The notes below the pieces were generated by a model. It saw only the letters and a list, made by a program, of their open reading frames with translations. It did not search any database and was not told the origin of the DNA. The position numbers were made by a program, and so were the translations under genes. Shown one piece after another: positions 16,801-25,400 of a stretch of 64,000 bases of DNA. The first letter of the stretch is position 1. Each line of letters begins with the position of its first letter. Source of the stretch: Streptomyces sp. NBC_00335 (GTDB taxonomy: Bacteria > Actinomycetota > Actinomycetes > Streptomycetales > Streptomycetaceae); assembly GCF_036127095.1 (NCBI RefSeq), contig NZ_CP108006.1, positions 8,051,501 through 8,115,500 of the forward strand, given 5' to 3'.

Positions 16801-19800
16801 CGCCAACTGCGCGACAAGGACAGCGACATGGTGCTGTGCGGGGGCGCCGATGTGCACAACGGCATCAACGACTACCTGCTGTTCTCCTCCGTCCGCGCCT
16901 TGTCCCCGGGCGGCCGCTGCCGGCCCTTCGACGCGGCCGCCGACGGGATCGCCCTCGGGGAGGGGGTCGGGGCGCTCGTACTGAAGCGGCTCGCCGACGC
17001 GGAACGGGACGGCGACCGCGTGTACGCCGTGATCAAGGCGGTCGGCGCCGCCAGCGACGGACGCTCCCTGGGCCTGACCGCCCCCCGGCCGGAGGGACAG
17101 CGCAGGGCCCTGGACCGGGCCTACGCGCGGGCCGGGATCAACCCCGCCGAGGTCGGCCTCATCGAGGCGCACGGCACCGGCACCGTGGTCGGAGACACCA
17201 CCGAACTGGCGGTACTGACCTCCCTGTTCACGGAATCGGGCGCCGCCCCCGGAGCCTGCGCGCTGGGTTCGGTGAAATCCCAGATCGGGCACACCAAGTG
17301 CGCGGCCGGGCTCGCCGGACTGATCAAGGCCGTCAGGGCGGTCCACTCGGGCGTACGGCCGCCGACCCTGCACCTCGACGCACCGGTCCCGGCCTGGAGC
17401 GCGGAGGCCAGCCCCTTCTCCTTCGACGCCGGGGCCCGGCCGTGGGCGGTGCCCGCCGAACGGCGCATCGCCGGGGTGAGCGCCTTCGGGTTCGGGGGCA
17501 CCAACTACCACGCGGTGCTGACCGGTTACGCGGGAGCCGAGGAGCCGCGGCACGGACTGGAGGAATGGCCGGCCGAACTGTTCTGCTTCCGGGGCGAGGA
17601 CCGGCGGGCGGCGGGCCGGGCGATGGCCCGGCTGGCGGCCCGGCTGGAGGAGAACGACGCGGCCGGGCGCCCGTGGGCGCTGCGCGACCTCGCCGCCGAG
17701 GCCGCGGCCGGAGCGGGTGCGGTGCGGGTCGCCGTCGTGGCCGCCGACCTGGACGAGCTGGCGGACCGCCTTGAGCGGGCACGCGCCTTCACCCCGGGCG
17801 CGGGGGTCCACGTACGGGAGGAATCGGCGGCGCCCGGACAGGTGGCCTTCCTCTTCCCCGGCCAGGGCAGCCAACGTCCTGGCATGCTCGGTGAGTTGTT
17901 CACCGCCTTCCCGCCGCTCCGGGAGCTGCTGGACGCGGCGCCGAGCACGGTGATCTCCGCGATGTTCCCCCCGGCGGCCTTCACCGCACAGGGGCGGACC
18001 GCCCAGCGCGCCGCGGTCACCGACACCCGGGTGGCCCAGCCGGCCCTCGGGCTGGCGGGCTCGGCGGCGCACATGCTGCTCGGGGAACTCGGTGTGCGGC
18101 CGGACTGCGTGGCCGGGCACTCGTACGGCGAGCTCACCGCACTGTGGGCGGCCGGGGTGTGGGACCAGGAGAGCCTGCTGCGGCTGAGCGCGCGCCGGGC
18201 CGAAGCCATCCTCGCGGCCGCCGGGACGGATCCGGGGGCGATGGCGGCGGTGACCGCCGCGCCGGAGGAGGTGCGGGAGATAGCCGCGCGTGCCGGGTGC
18301 GTGATCGCCAACCACAACGCGCCCCGCCAGTGCGTGATTTCGGGTCCCTCCGCCGCCGTTGCCGAGGCGGTGACCGCCCTGCGGGAGGCGGGCTTGTCGG
18401 CGACGCCGCTCCCCGTGGCCTGCGCGTTCCACAGTGAGGTCGTGGCCGGCGCGGCCACGGCCCTGGCCGAGGAACTCGCCGGGACGGAACTGGCCGAGGC
18501 CGCCGTCCCGGTCTGGTCGAACACGACGGCCGCCCCGTACCCGTTGACCGCCGACGCGGTACGGAATCTGGTGGCCCGTCAGGTCGGCGAGCCGGTGCGG
18601 TTCGTGGAGCAGGTGGAGCACATGTACGCCGCCGGAGTACGGACCTTCGTGGAGGCCGGGCCGGGCCGCGTCCTGTCCGGCCTGGTCGGCCGCATCCTGG
18701 GCGACCGGCCGCACACGGTGGTGCCGCTGGACGTGCCGGGTGAGCACGGGCTGCTCCGCCTCGTCACCGCCCTGGCGGAACTGGTCGCGGCGGGCGTCCC
18801 GGTGGCACCCGAAGCCCTGTTCCGCGGCCGAACCTCCCGGCTCCCCGAGCGCGCTCCACGCCGCCCGGGCTGGCTGGTGGACGGCCACCTGGTCCGCACC
18901 CGGGACGGCAACCCCGTCCCCGGTGGCCTCCGCCCGGCCCGCCGGGTCCACGTCGCGGTATCCGAAGGAAAGGGAGCCCATCAGATGGCGCAGCCGAAGA
19001 ACGGCACCGGTCAGGTGGGGAGTTCCGCCGAGCCGGGGGCCCACGCGAACGGCGCCCCCGCGAGCCTGCCGACCCCTGCCGGGGGCGGGCACTGGCTGCC
19101 TGCCGAGGCCGGTTCGGCTTGGAGCCCCGCCCGGGAGGCGGCGATGGCGGACGGCCGCGAGAACGGCCGCTTCACGAGCAACGGGCACGGCGCCGCCCCT
19201 GACGGGGGTGGGCCTTGGCCGGCCGGCGGGGTGGCTGGTACGGGTGGCCAGGCAGGGGGCTTCGACCCGGCGGGGGGTGCGGTCGCGGGGCGCGTGGAGT
19301 CTCCCTTCGCGGGGCCGGGGAGTGGGGGTCCCGTCGGGGGTGGTCCTTGGTCGCAGGGCGCGGGCGCGGGCTCTGGCGCAAGTGGATCGGGCGCCGGCGT
19401 TGCGGGGCCGGGGAGCGGCGGTCCTGCCGGAGGCGGACACCGGTTGCCGGGTGGGGGGCCGGGTGTGGGTGGCTCGGGTGGCGGTTCCGGTCCGGTGGGA
19501 GGCCCGATGGGCGGCTACGCGGACGCGCGCAACGGCCGGGCCGGGACTCCGGCGGCCGAGGGGACGCCGTTCGTCCCCGGGAGCGGTGGTCCCGTGGTCG
19601 GTTCGGTCGTGGGGGGTGCGGATGGCCGGCGCCTCTGGACCGCGAACGGCGGCCCGGGCGCAGGTCTTGAGCTGCCGACGGGCCCGGCCACCTGGGCGGG
19701 GGCTCGCACCGGTCAGCCGGCCGAGCACGCCGCACCTGCCCCGGCGGACCGCCGTGAGGAGGCGGTCCTGGAGTACCTTCGCGGTTCGCGCGAACTGGTC

Positions 19801-22401
19801 CAGGCGCAGCGGGACGTGATGATCGGCTACCTGGCGTCGACCGCGACGGCCTTGCCGTGGGGCGGCCCGGACCAGGCTCCGCCCGGGCAGTTCGCCGTCA
19901 CCGGCCCTGCCCGCGCGATCCCGTCCTCCCCCCTCGGTGCCACCCCTGGCCCCGTGGACCCCCAGGGCGTGGGGGCGACCCCGGACCGGGGTCCCGGACA
20001 GGGGTTCGCGGCCCCGCGGGGAGCGGAGGGGGCTCCGGGGGTGTTGCAGGGCGCAGCTCCGGCTGCCTTCTGGTCCGAGCCCCGGCCGGACGGGCGAAGC
20101 CTGCCCGGAGGTGCCGACGGCGCCTGGTCCGGGGCCCATGCCGCGGCCCCGACGGGCGCGGATCCCGGTGCCGGGGGGTCGGGCTCGTGGCCGGCGGGAG
20201 CTGACGGCGCAGCCCCGGGCGCCGGACTGCCCGGCGGACGGGGGGCGACCCCGGGGATGCTCGCGGACGCAGCCTCTCCGTATGCGCGGGGCGAGTCCCG
20301 GTCTGACGGTGCGGGCCTGCTGGGGGGTGCCGACGCCTTCCGGCCCGCCGCTCAGGTCGGGAGCGACGGAGCAACTGGACCGTGGCCGACGGCTCCGGGT
20401 GGGCCGGCGTTCGACGGCGTGGCCCCGGGTTCCGGGATGCCCGGCGGTGCGGCCTCCGGTTCGGGGATGCCCGGGGGTGTCGCCCTGGGCAACGGGATGC
20501 CCGGCGGTCCGACCCCGGGGTCGGCGACACCCGGCGGCGTCCCGGGAGACGGCCTGTCCGCGGGTGACGAGCGTCGGGGTGCGGGCGACAGCGGGGGCGC
20601 GGCTCGTGGGGGGCCGCGGTCCGCCGAGGAGGTGATGGACGTGATCGTGGAGATCGTCCACACCCGGACCGGGTACCCGCGGGACATGCTCGCTCCCGAG
20701 CTGGACCTGGAGGCGGACCTGTCCATCGACTCCATCAAGCGGGTCGAGATCATCGGCGCCCTGGCCGACCGGATCGGCCTGCCCCAGGATGCGGGCGGCT
20801 CCGCCGATTCCGCGATCGAGGAGCTGTCCCGGATCAAGACCCTGCGCGGCATCGTGGACTGGGTCTCCGGCCACACCGCCCACCCCGAGCCGCCGGCCGT
20901 CGAAGCGGAGGCCCCGGCAGCCGCAGCGGCCCCGCCCGCGCTCGGCCGGCTCCGAGTGGAGCTGCACGCTCTGCCGCCCGCACCCGGGGACCCGGAGGCC
21001 CTGCGAGGTCTGCGGATCGGGGTCGTCGGGGAGGCAGGAGACGGCCAGGGCGTCGTGCCCGCTGTCCTCGGAGCCCTCCGGTCTCACGGGGCGGACGTAC
21101 GGCAACTCGCCGAGGGGGAAGCAGGGTTCGACGCGGTCCTCGACCTGTCCGCCCTGCGGCCGGGAGCGGAACCCGTCCTGCCCGAGTCCTTTCCCGGGCT
21201 GCAACGGGCCCTGACCGGCGGTGTGCACCGGCTCCTGATGGTCACCGTCCGCGGTGAGTCCGCCGGAGCGGGAGTGCACGGCTTCGCCCGCAGCGCCTCC
21301 CTCGAATACCCGGGCAGGCTGATCCGGGCCGTGGAGGTCCACTCCAAGGAGGACCCGGAGCGGATCGCGGCGCAGCTCCTCGCGGAGCTGAGCTGCGACC
21401 CGGCCGACCCGGCCGACCCGGCCCATGCCACCAGGTCTGCGGAGGCCCCCGCCTCCATCGCCTACACGGCCGAGGGCCTACGGGTCACCGCCCGGCCGGT
21501 ACCCGCACCGCTCGCCCCCGGCGACGGGACGCCGCCCCTCGATGCCGGCTCGGTGGTCCTGCTCACCGGCGGGGCCCGCGGGATCACCGCCCGGACCGCC
21601 CTGGCGCTGGCCCGGGCCACCGGATGCCACGTAGAGCTGATGGGGCGTACGCCTCAACCATCTTCAGAGGCAGATGAGTTCGGGCACGCCACCGATCGGG
21701 TCGCCCTGCGCGCCGCCCTCATCGCCACCGGCCTGCGCACCCCCGCGGAGATCGAGGCCGCGGCTTCGCGGATCCTCGCCGAGCGCGAGGTACGGGCCAC
21801 CCTGGAGGCCCTCGCGAGCGTGGCCGCGTCCGTCGGCTACCACTGCGCGGACGTCACGGACGAGCAGGCGGTACGGGGCGTCGTGGCCGCCGTACGGGCC
21901 CGCCACGGCCGGCTGGACGGGATCGTGCACGGAGCCGGGACGCTGAACGACGGGCTGCTCCGCGACAAGCAACCGGCCTCCTTCTCCGCGGTGTTCACCA
22001 CGAAGGTGACCGGTGCGCGCCACCTCGCCGCCGCCGCGGCCGAGCACGGCGCGGCGCCCGCACCCCGCTTCCTGGCCCTCTTCGGCAGCGTCGCGGGCGT
22101 GTACGGAAACCGGGGACAGACCGACTACGCCGCCGCCAACGACGCCCTCGACGGCCTCGCGCACATCTGGGCGGAGGACTTCCCGGGCCGGGTGCTCTCC
22201 CTCGACTGGGGCCCCTGGGCCGCGGAGGCGGGCGGCATGGTCAGCCCCGAACTGGCACGCGCGTACACCCGCCGGGGCATCGCGCTCATCGACCCGGAGG
22301 CGGGCGGCGCCGCGTTCCTCGCCGAACTCGCGCACGGGACCGACGTACAGGTGGTCCTGATGGCGGCCGACGGGCACGAGGGGGGTGAGCGGCGTGCCTG
22401 A
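13879..22401 (+). CDS. PUFA-synthase-like megasynthase: NMO/ER x2 - KS - AT - ACP - KR
   Basis: A 2840-residue iterative synthase of the secondary-lipid type. Domains by residue: Pro/Ser-rich tail (1-120); a nitronate-monooxygenase-like half (about 125-400) and a second complete PfaD-like one (about 410-740; QGPMTRVSD, GGTPGQAAPLEAAGTRTHLH), presumed trans-ER-type reductases; KS (775-1217; Cys963, His1098, His1138); AT (1320-1630; GHSYGE Ser1415, AFHS His1518, malonyl-type); Gly/Pro linker (about 1670-2245); one ACP (Ser2285 in IDSIKRVE); KR (2557-2830; Ser2737, Tyr2750). All catalytic residues are intact. GTG 13879 follows GGAAGAGGAG. EPA/DHA synthases usually have several ACPs; this has one. 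Confidence 0.9.
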   Translation: MSPQPEPSPQPSRALPPHQPPPAPRPAPPSRSPRPPRPARPAQTAQTAPSGRSAPAAATTGRSGEKSAPLGERTEPSGAERPESSPTERHEQHEQHEQHERPGRLRAADRDLVVALSPFEEPNPRIVTAAERAGALGLLDLGRDAGAARSAMAEIARRLGAGRYGVRVPAGCTVGPEELPAEVDTVLLADPAGHTPEGVAGWAAADGRPRVWAEVTDPAEAAAAVAAGVKALVAKGHEAGGRVGGTTTFVLLQQLLADPGFGLPVRAYGGIGPHTAAAAVAGGAAGVLVDVQLALTPEGEVALPAEVDAAVRAMDGSETRLLQGHRVYTRPDLTPPQGPVATLLGARDLRTQLLPVGQDGASAARLAARHRTTGGILQGIRSAVAGHLAAVVRARPLGGGHGPGRPLPVAQGPMTRVSDQAAFAEAVAAGGGVPYLALAVMEGPQVRRLLAETAERLGERPWGVGMLGFAPAELRAEQLAAVAEVRPPYAIIAGGTPGQAAPLEAAGTRTHLHVPSPGLLERYLADGARRFVFEGLECGGHVGPRASFPLWEEQIELLLSCPEPAALDVLFAGGIHDARSAAMAAAAAAPLAERGARIGVLMGTAYLFTEEAVAAGAVLPRFQRAALECADTVLLHTAPGHATRCAVTPYVDTFEATRRRLAEGGAEPREVWEELERLNLGRLRIASKGLRRGPDGSGLEPVGEEQQGSEGLFMLGQAATLRTGTTTIAALHAEVTQGATELLRQRAQELAGPDPEGDAADAMAGGAAAPAEPLDVAVVGMACAYPGAPDLAAYWARILDGSDAVTEVPAERWDPALHFDPDPARAGERTPSRWGGFLGPMAFDALAHGIPPASLAGIEPVQLLALEISARALADAGYGKGREFDRSRTSVVFGAEAGTELAGAYGLRALYPGYLGEIPPELDEQLPRLTEDSFPGVLANVIAGRVANRLDLGGANCTVDAACASSLAALDLACRQLRDKDSDMVLCGGADVHNGINDYLLFSSVRALSPGGRCRPFDAAADGIALGEGVGALVLKRLADAERDGDRVYAVIKAVGAASDGRSLGLTAPRPEGQRRALDRAYARAGINPAEVGLIEAHGTGTVVGDTTELAVLTSLFTESGAAPGACALGSVKSQIGHTKCAAGLAGLIKAVRAVHSGVRPPTLHLDAPVPAWSAEASPFSFDAGARPWAVPAERRIAGVSAFGFGGTNYHAVLTGYAGAEEPRHGLEEWPAELFCFRGEDRRAAGRAMARLAARLEENDAAGRPWALRDLAAEAAAGAGAVRVAVVAADLDELADRLERARAFTPGAGVHVREESAAPGQVAFLFPGQGSQRPGMLGELFTAFPPLRELLDAAPSTVISAMFPPAAFTAQGRTAQRAAVTDTRVAQPALGLAGSAAHMLLGELGVRPDCVAGHSYGELTALWAAGVWDQESLLRLSARRAEAILAAAGTDPGAMAAVTAAPEEVREIAARAGCVIANHNAPRQCVISGPSAAVAEAVTALREAGLSATPLPVACAFHSEVVAGAATALAEELAGTELAEAAVPVWSNTTAAPYPLTADAVRNLVARQVGEPVRFVEQVEHMYAAGVRTFVEAGPGRVLSGLVGRILGDRPHTVVPLDVPGEHGLLRLVTALAELVAAGVPVAPEALFRGRTSRLPERAPRRPGWLVDGHLVRTRDGNPVPGGLRPARRVHVAVSEGKGAHQMAQPKNGTGQVGSSAEPGAHANGAPASLPTPAGGGHWLPAEAGSAWSPAREAAMADGRENGRFTSNGHGAAPDGGGPWPAGGVAGTGGQAGGFDPAGGAVAGRVESPFAGPGSGGPVGGGPWSQGAGAGSGASGSGAGVAGPGSGGPAGGGHRLPGGGPGVGGSGGGSGPVGGPMGGYADARNGRAGTPAAEGTPFVPGSGGPVVGSVVGGADGRRLWTANGGPGAGLELPTGPATWAGARTGQPAEHAAPAPADRREEAVLEYLRGSRELVQAQRDVMIGYLASTATALPWGGPDQAPPGQFAVTGPARAIPSSPLGATPGPVDPQGVGATPDRGPGQGFAAPRGAEGAPGVLQGAAPAAFWSEPRPDGRSLPGGADGAWSGAHAAAPTGADPGAGGSGSWPAGADGAAPGAGLPGGRGATPGMLADAASPYARGESRSDGAGLLGGADAFRPAAQVGSDGATGPWPTAPGGPAFDGVAPGSGMPGGAASGSGMPGGVALGNGMPGGPTPGSATPGGVPGDGLSAGDERRGAGDSGGAARGGPRSAEEVMDVIVEIVHTRTGYPRDMLAPELDLEADLSIDSIKRVEIIGALADRIGLPQDAGGSADSAIEELSRIKTLRGIVDWVSGHTAHPEPPAVEAEAPAAAAAPPALGRLRVELHALPPAPGDPEALRGLRIGVVGEAGDGQGVVPAVLGALRSHGADVRQLAEGEAGFDAVLDLSALRPGAEPVLPESFPGLQRALTGGVHRLLMVTVRGESAGAGVHGFARSASLEYPGRLIRAVEVHSKEDPERIAAQLLAELSCDPADPADPAHATRSAEAPASIAYTAEGLRVTARPVPAPLAPGDGTPPLDAGSVVLLTGGARGITARTALALARATGCHVELMGRTPQPSSEADEFGHATDRVALRAALIATGLRTPAEIEAAASRILAEREVRATLEALASVAASVGYHCADVTDEQAVRGVVAAVRARHGRLDGIVHGAGTLNDGLLRDKQPASFSAVFTTKVTGARHLAAAAAEHGAAPAPRFLALFGSVAGVYGNRGQTDYAAANDALDGLAHIWAEDFPGRVLSLDWGPWAAEAGGMVSPELARAYTRRGIALIDPEAGGAAFLAELAHGTDVQVVLMAADGHEGGERRA
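18900..20610 (+). repeat. low-complexity Gly/Pro/Ser linker coding region in the synthase
   Basis: About 1.7 kb encoding an unstructured Gly-, Pro-, Ala- and Ser-rich linker between AT and ACP. It is broken once by a helical, conserved-looking segment (EEAVLEYLRGSRELVQAQRD, near 19755-19815). The 3' part has a repeating GMPGG/TPGG unit near 20430-20550. Reading frame and high GC3 continue through it, so it is probably translated. Confidence 0.8.
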
Positions 22402-25400
22402 CCGCCATCGACAGGGCCAAGGCCAAGGCCAGGGTCAGGGCCAGGCGGGCGGATGGGGCGCCGGCCAGCGGCGGCATCACCGTGGCCCGCGGCCCACCGA
22501 CGCGGCGATCGTCGGGATGGGCGCCGTGTTCCCGGGCGCCGCGGACCTGGCCGCCTACCGCCGCAACCTGCTGGCCGGTACGGACTGCATAGGCGACGTC
22601 CCGCCCGGGCGCTGGGACCCCGAGGTGTACTACGACCCGGGCGGCGCCGCCGGACCGGTCTCCGGCGACCGGTTCTACTGCCGGCGCGGAGGCTTCGTGG
22701 ACGGGCTTGCCGCCTTCGATCCGACCCGCTTCGGCATCATGCCGGCCACGGTGGAAGGGGCCGAACCCGACCAGATGCTGGCCCTGCACGCCACGGCCGA
22801 GGCCATCGCCGACGCGGGCGGCGAGGGCCGCCTGCCGGCGGACCGCTCGCGGATCGGGATCGTACTGGGCCGTGGCGGCTTCATGGGCGTGGCCACCGCC
22901 CGGCTCGACCAACGGGTACGTACCGCACACCAGTTGGCGCAGACCCTGCGAGAGCTGGCGCCCGAGCTCGGCGAGCGGCGGATCGCCGCCGTGCGCTCCG
23001 CCTTTCAGGAGGCGCTGGGCCCCGAACGGCCCGACGCCTCGATCGGACTCGTGCCGAGCTTCACGGCCGCCCGTACCGCCAACCGGCTCGATTTCCACGG
23101 ACCGGCCTACACCCTGGACGCGGCCTGCGCTTCCTCCCTGCTGGCGGTGGACCAGGCGGTGGGGCTGCTGGCCGGCGGGCGCTGTGACGCGGTGATCGCC
23201 GGAGCCGTGCACCACTGCCACATCGCCACCCTGTGGAGCGTGTTCACGCAGCTGCGCGCCCTGAGCCCCAGCGAGCGGATCCGCCCCTTCGACCGGCGCG
23301 CCGACGGAACCCTGCTGTCCGAGGGCACCGGGGTGGTGCTGCTGAAGCGGCTCGCCGACGCGGAGCGGGACGGCGACCGGATCTACGCGGTGATCCGCGG
23401 CACCGGCGTCGCCGGGGACGGCAGGGCGGCGAGCCTGATGAGCCCGCTCGTCGCGGGCCAGGTGCGGGCGCTGGAACGGGCCTGGCGGGAGGCGGGTCTT
23501 GATCCGCGGGCACCCGGCGCGCTGGGGCTGCTGGAGGCGCACGGTACCGGAACCCCGGTGGGGGACACGGCCGAACTGGACACGCTGGCGCAGGTGTTCG
23601 GCTCGTACGCGGGTGCCGGGATGGGGGGCGCGGCCGGTCTCGACGCCGCCCTCGACCTCGACGGCGGGAACGCGATCGGCTTCGGCTCCGTGAAGTCCAT
23701 GCTCGGCCACACCATGCAGGCCTCCGGCATGGCCGGGCTGATCAAGGCCGCGCTCGCGGTGCACGAGGGGGTGCTGCCGCCGACCCTGCACCTGGAGGAG
23801 CCGCACCCCGGCCTGGCCCGGACCCGGATGCGACCGGTGACGGCGGCCCGGCCGTGGGAACGCGGGCCGGCGCCGCGCAGGGCCGGTGTGAACGCCTTCG
23901 GCTTCGGCGGCATCAACGCGCACGTGGTGCTGGAGGAGGCTCCCGGCGCCGCGCGCCGAGCCGAGCCCTCGGGGCGTACGACGCCCTCGCGGCCGGCAGC
24001 GCCCGTACGCCGGTTCCTGCCGCTGGGCGGCGCGGCCGCGCCGGTGGGGGCGCCCGCGCGGGAGGAGGTACTGCTCCTGGCGGCATCCGACACGGCGGAG
24101 CTGACGGCCCGGCTGGCGTCCGGCGCCCCGGCATCCGGTGGAGACGGTCCCTGCCGGCTCGCCGTCGTGGGTCCCACGCCCCAGCGGCTCGCGCTTGCCG
24201 CGAAGGTGGTGGCGCGCGGCCGGGCGTGGCGGGGGCGCGGCGAGGTGTGGTTCACGCCCGAGCCGCTGGGCGGCCGGCTCGCCTTCCTGTTCCCCGGCCT
24301 GGAGCCGGAGTTCGCCCCGGCGCTGGACGACGTGGCGGACCGGCTCGGGCTGGAGCGGCCCCGGCTGACCCGGGGCGAGGAACTGACGGAGCGGGCCCTG
24401 GACGCCATCGCGACGGGCCGTTTCCTCGCCCGGGTGCTGCCCGAACTCGGCATCCAGGCAGACGTGCTGGCGGGCCACAGCCTGGGGGAGTGGGCGGCGA
24501 TGGTGGCCGCCGGGATGTACCGGCAGGACGCGGCCGACACCTTCCTGGACTCGCTGCGCCCCGGCTCGGTGAAGGTGCCGGACCTCGTCTACGCGGCGCT
24601 CGGGTGCGGAACCCGGCGGGCGGAAGCCGCGCTGCACGGACTGGACGGGGTGGTGGTCAGCCATGACAACTGCCCGCACCAGTCGGTCGTTTGCGGTGCT
24701 CCCGCCGAAGTCGCCACCGTCCTGGAACGGTTGAAGGCCGAGGGCGTTCTCGGACAGGAACTCCCCTTCCGCTCCGGCTTCCACACGCCTATGTGGGAGC
24801 CCTACCTGGGCCAGGTCCGCGCCGCCTTCGCCCGACTGCCGCTCCAGCGCGGGACCTTGCCCCTCTGGTCGGCGACCACCTGCGCGCCGTTCCCCCCGGA
24901 ACCCGAGGCCGTACGAGAGCTGGTGGTCCGCCATCTGCTGGAACCGGTCCGGTTCCGCGAGTTGACGCTCCGGCTGTACGAGGACGCGGGCGTTCGGGGC
25001 TTCGTCACACTGGGGCCGGGCAGTCTGCCGGGCTTCATCGAGGACACCCTGCGCGACCGCCCCCACTACTCGGTGGCGGCTTCCTCCCCCCGGCTCACCG
25101 GCCTCGCCGCCCTGCGGCGCACCTGCGCCGCCCTGTGGACCGAGGGGCACGCCCCGCGCTGGGACCGACTGGCCCCGGACGGAACGGGTGGACCGGCCCG
25201 GACCGCCAACGGACGTGCTGCACCTGTCGGCCCACCGGCAGTGCCGACCGCCGGGCGCGGAGTGCTGCTGGACCTCGGCTCGCCGCTGGTCCGCCTCGGC
25301 GAGGCCGCACGCGCCACCCTGTCCGGCCTCCTGCCGCAGGCCACCACCCCGATCGCCGCCCCCACCCAGACCACCACCACCCCGACCGCCCCGCTGCCCG

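Noticed and set aside
13966..21426. A 2486-codon open frame antisense to the first synthase gene
   Set aside because: It lies opposite a gene with intact KS, AT, ACP and KR motifs; its translation has no recognisable domain and is Gly/Arg/Pro/His-rich, the usual effect of high GC on the opposite strand.
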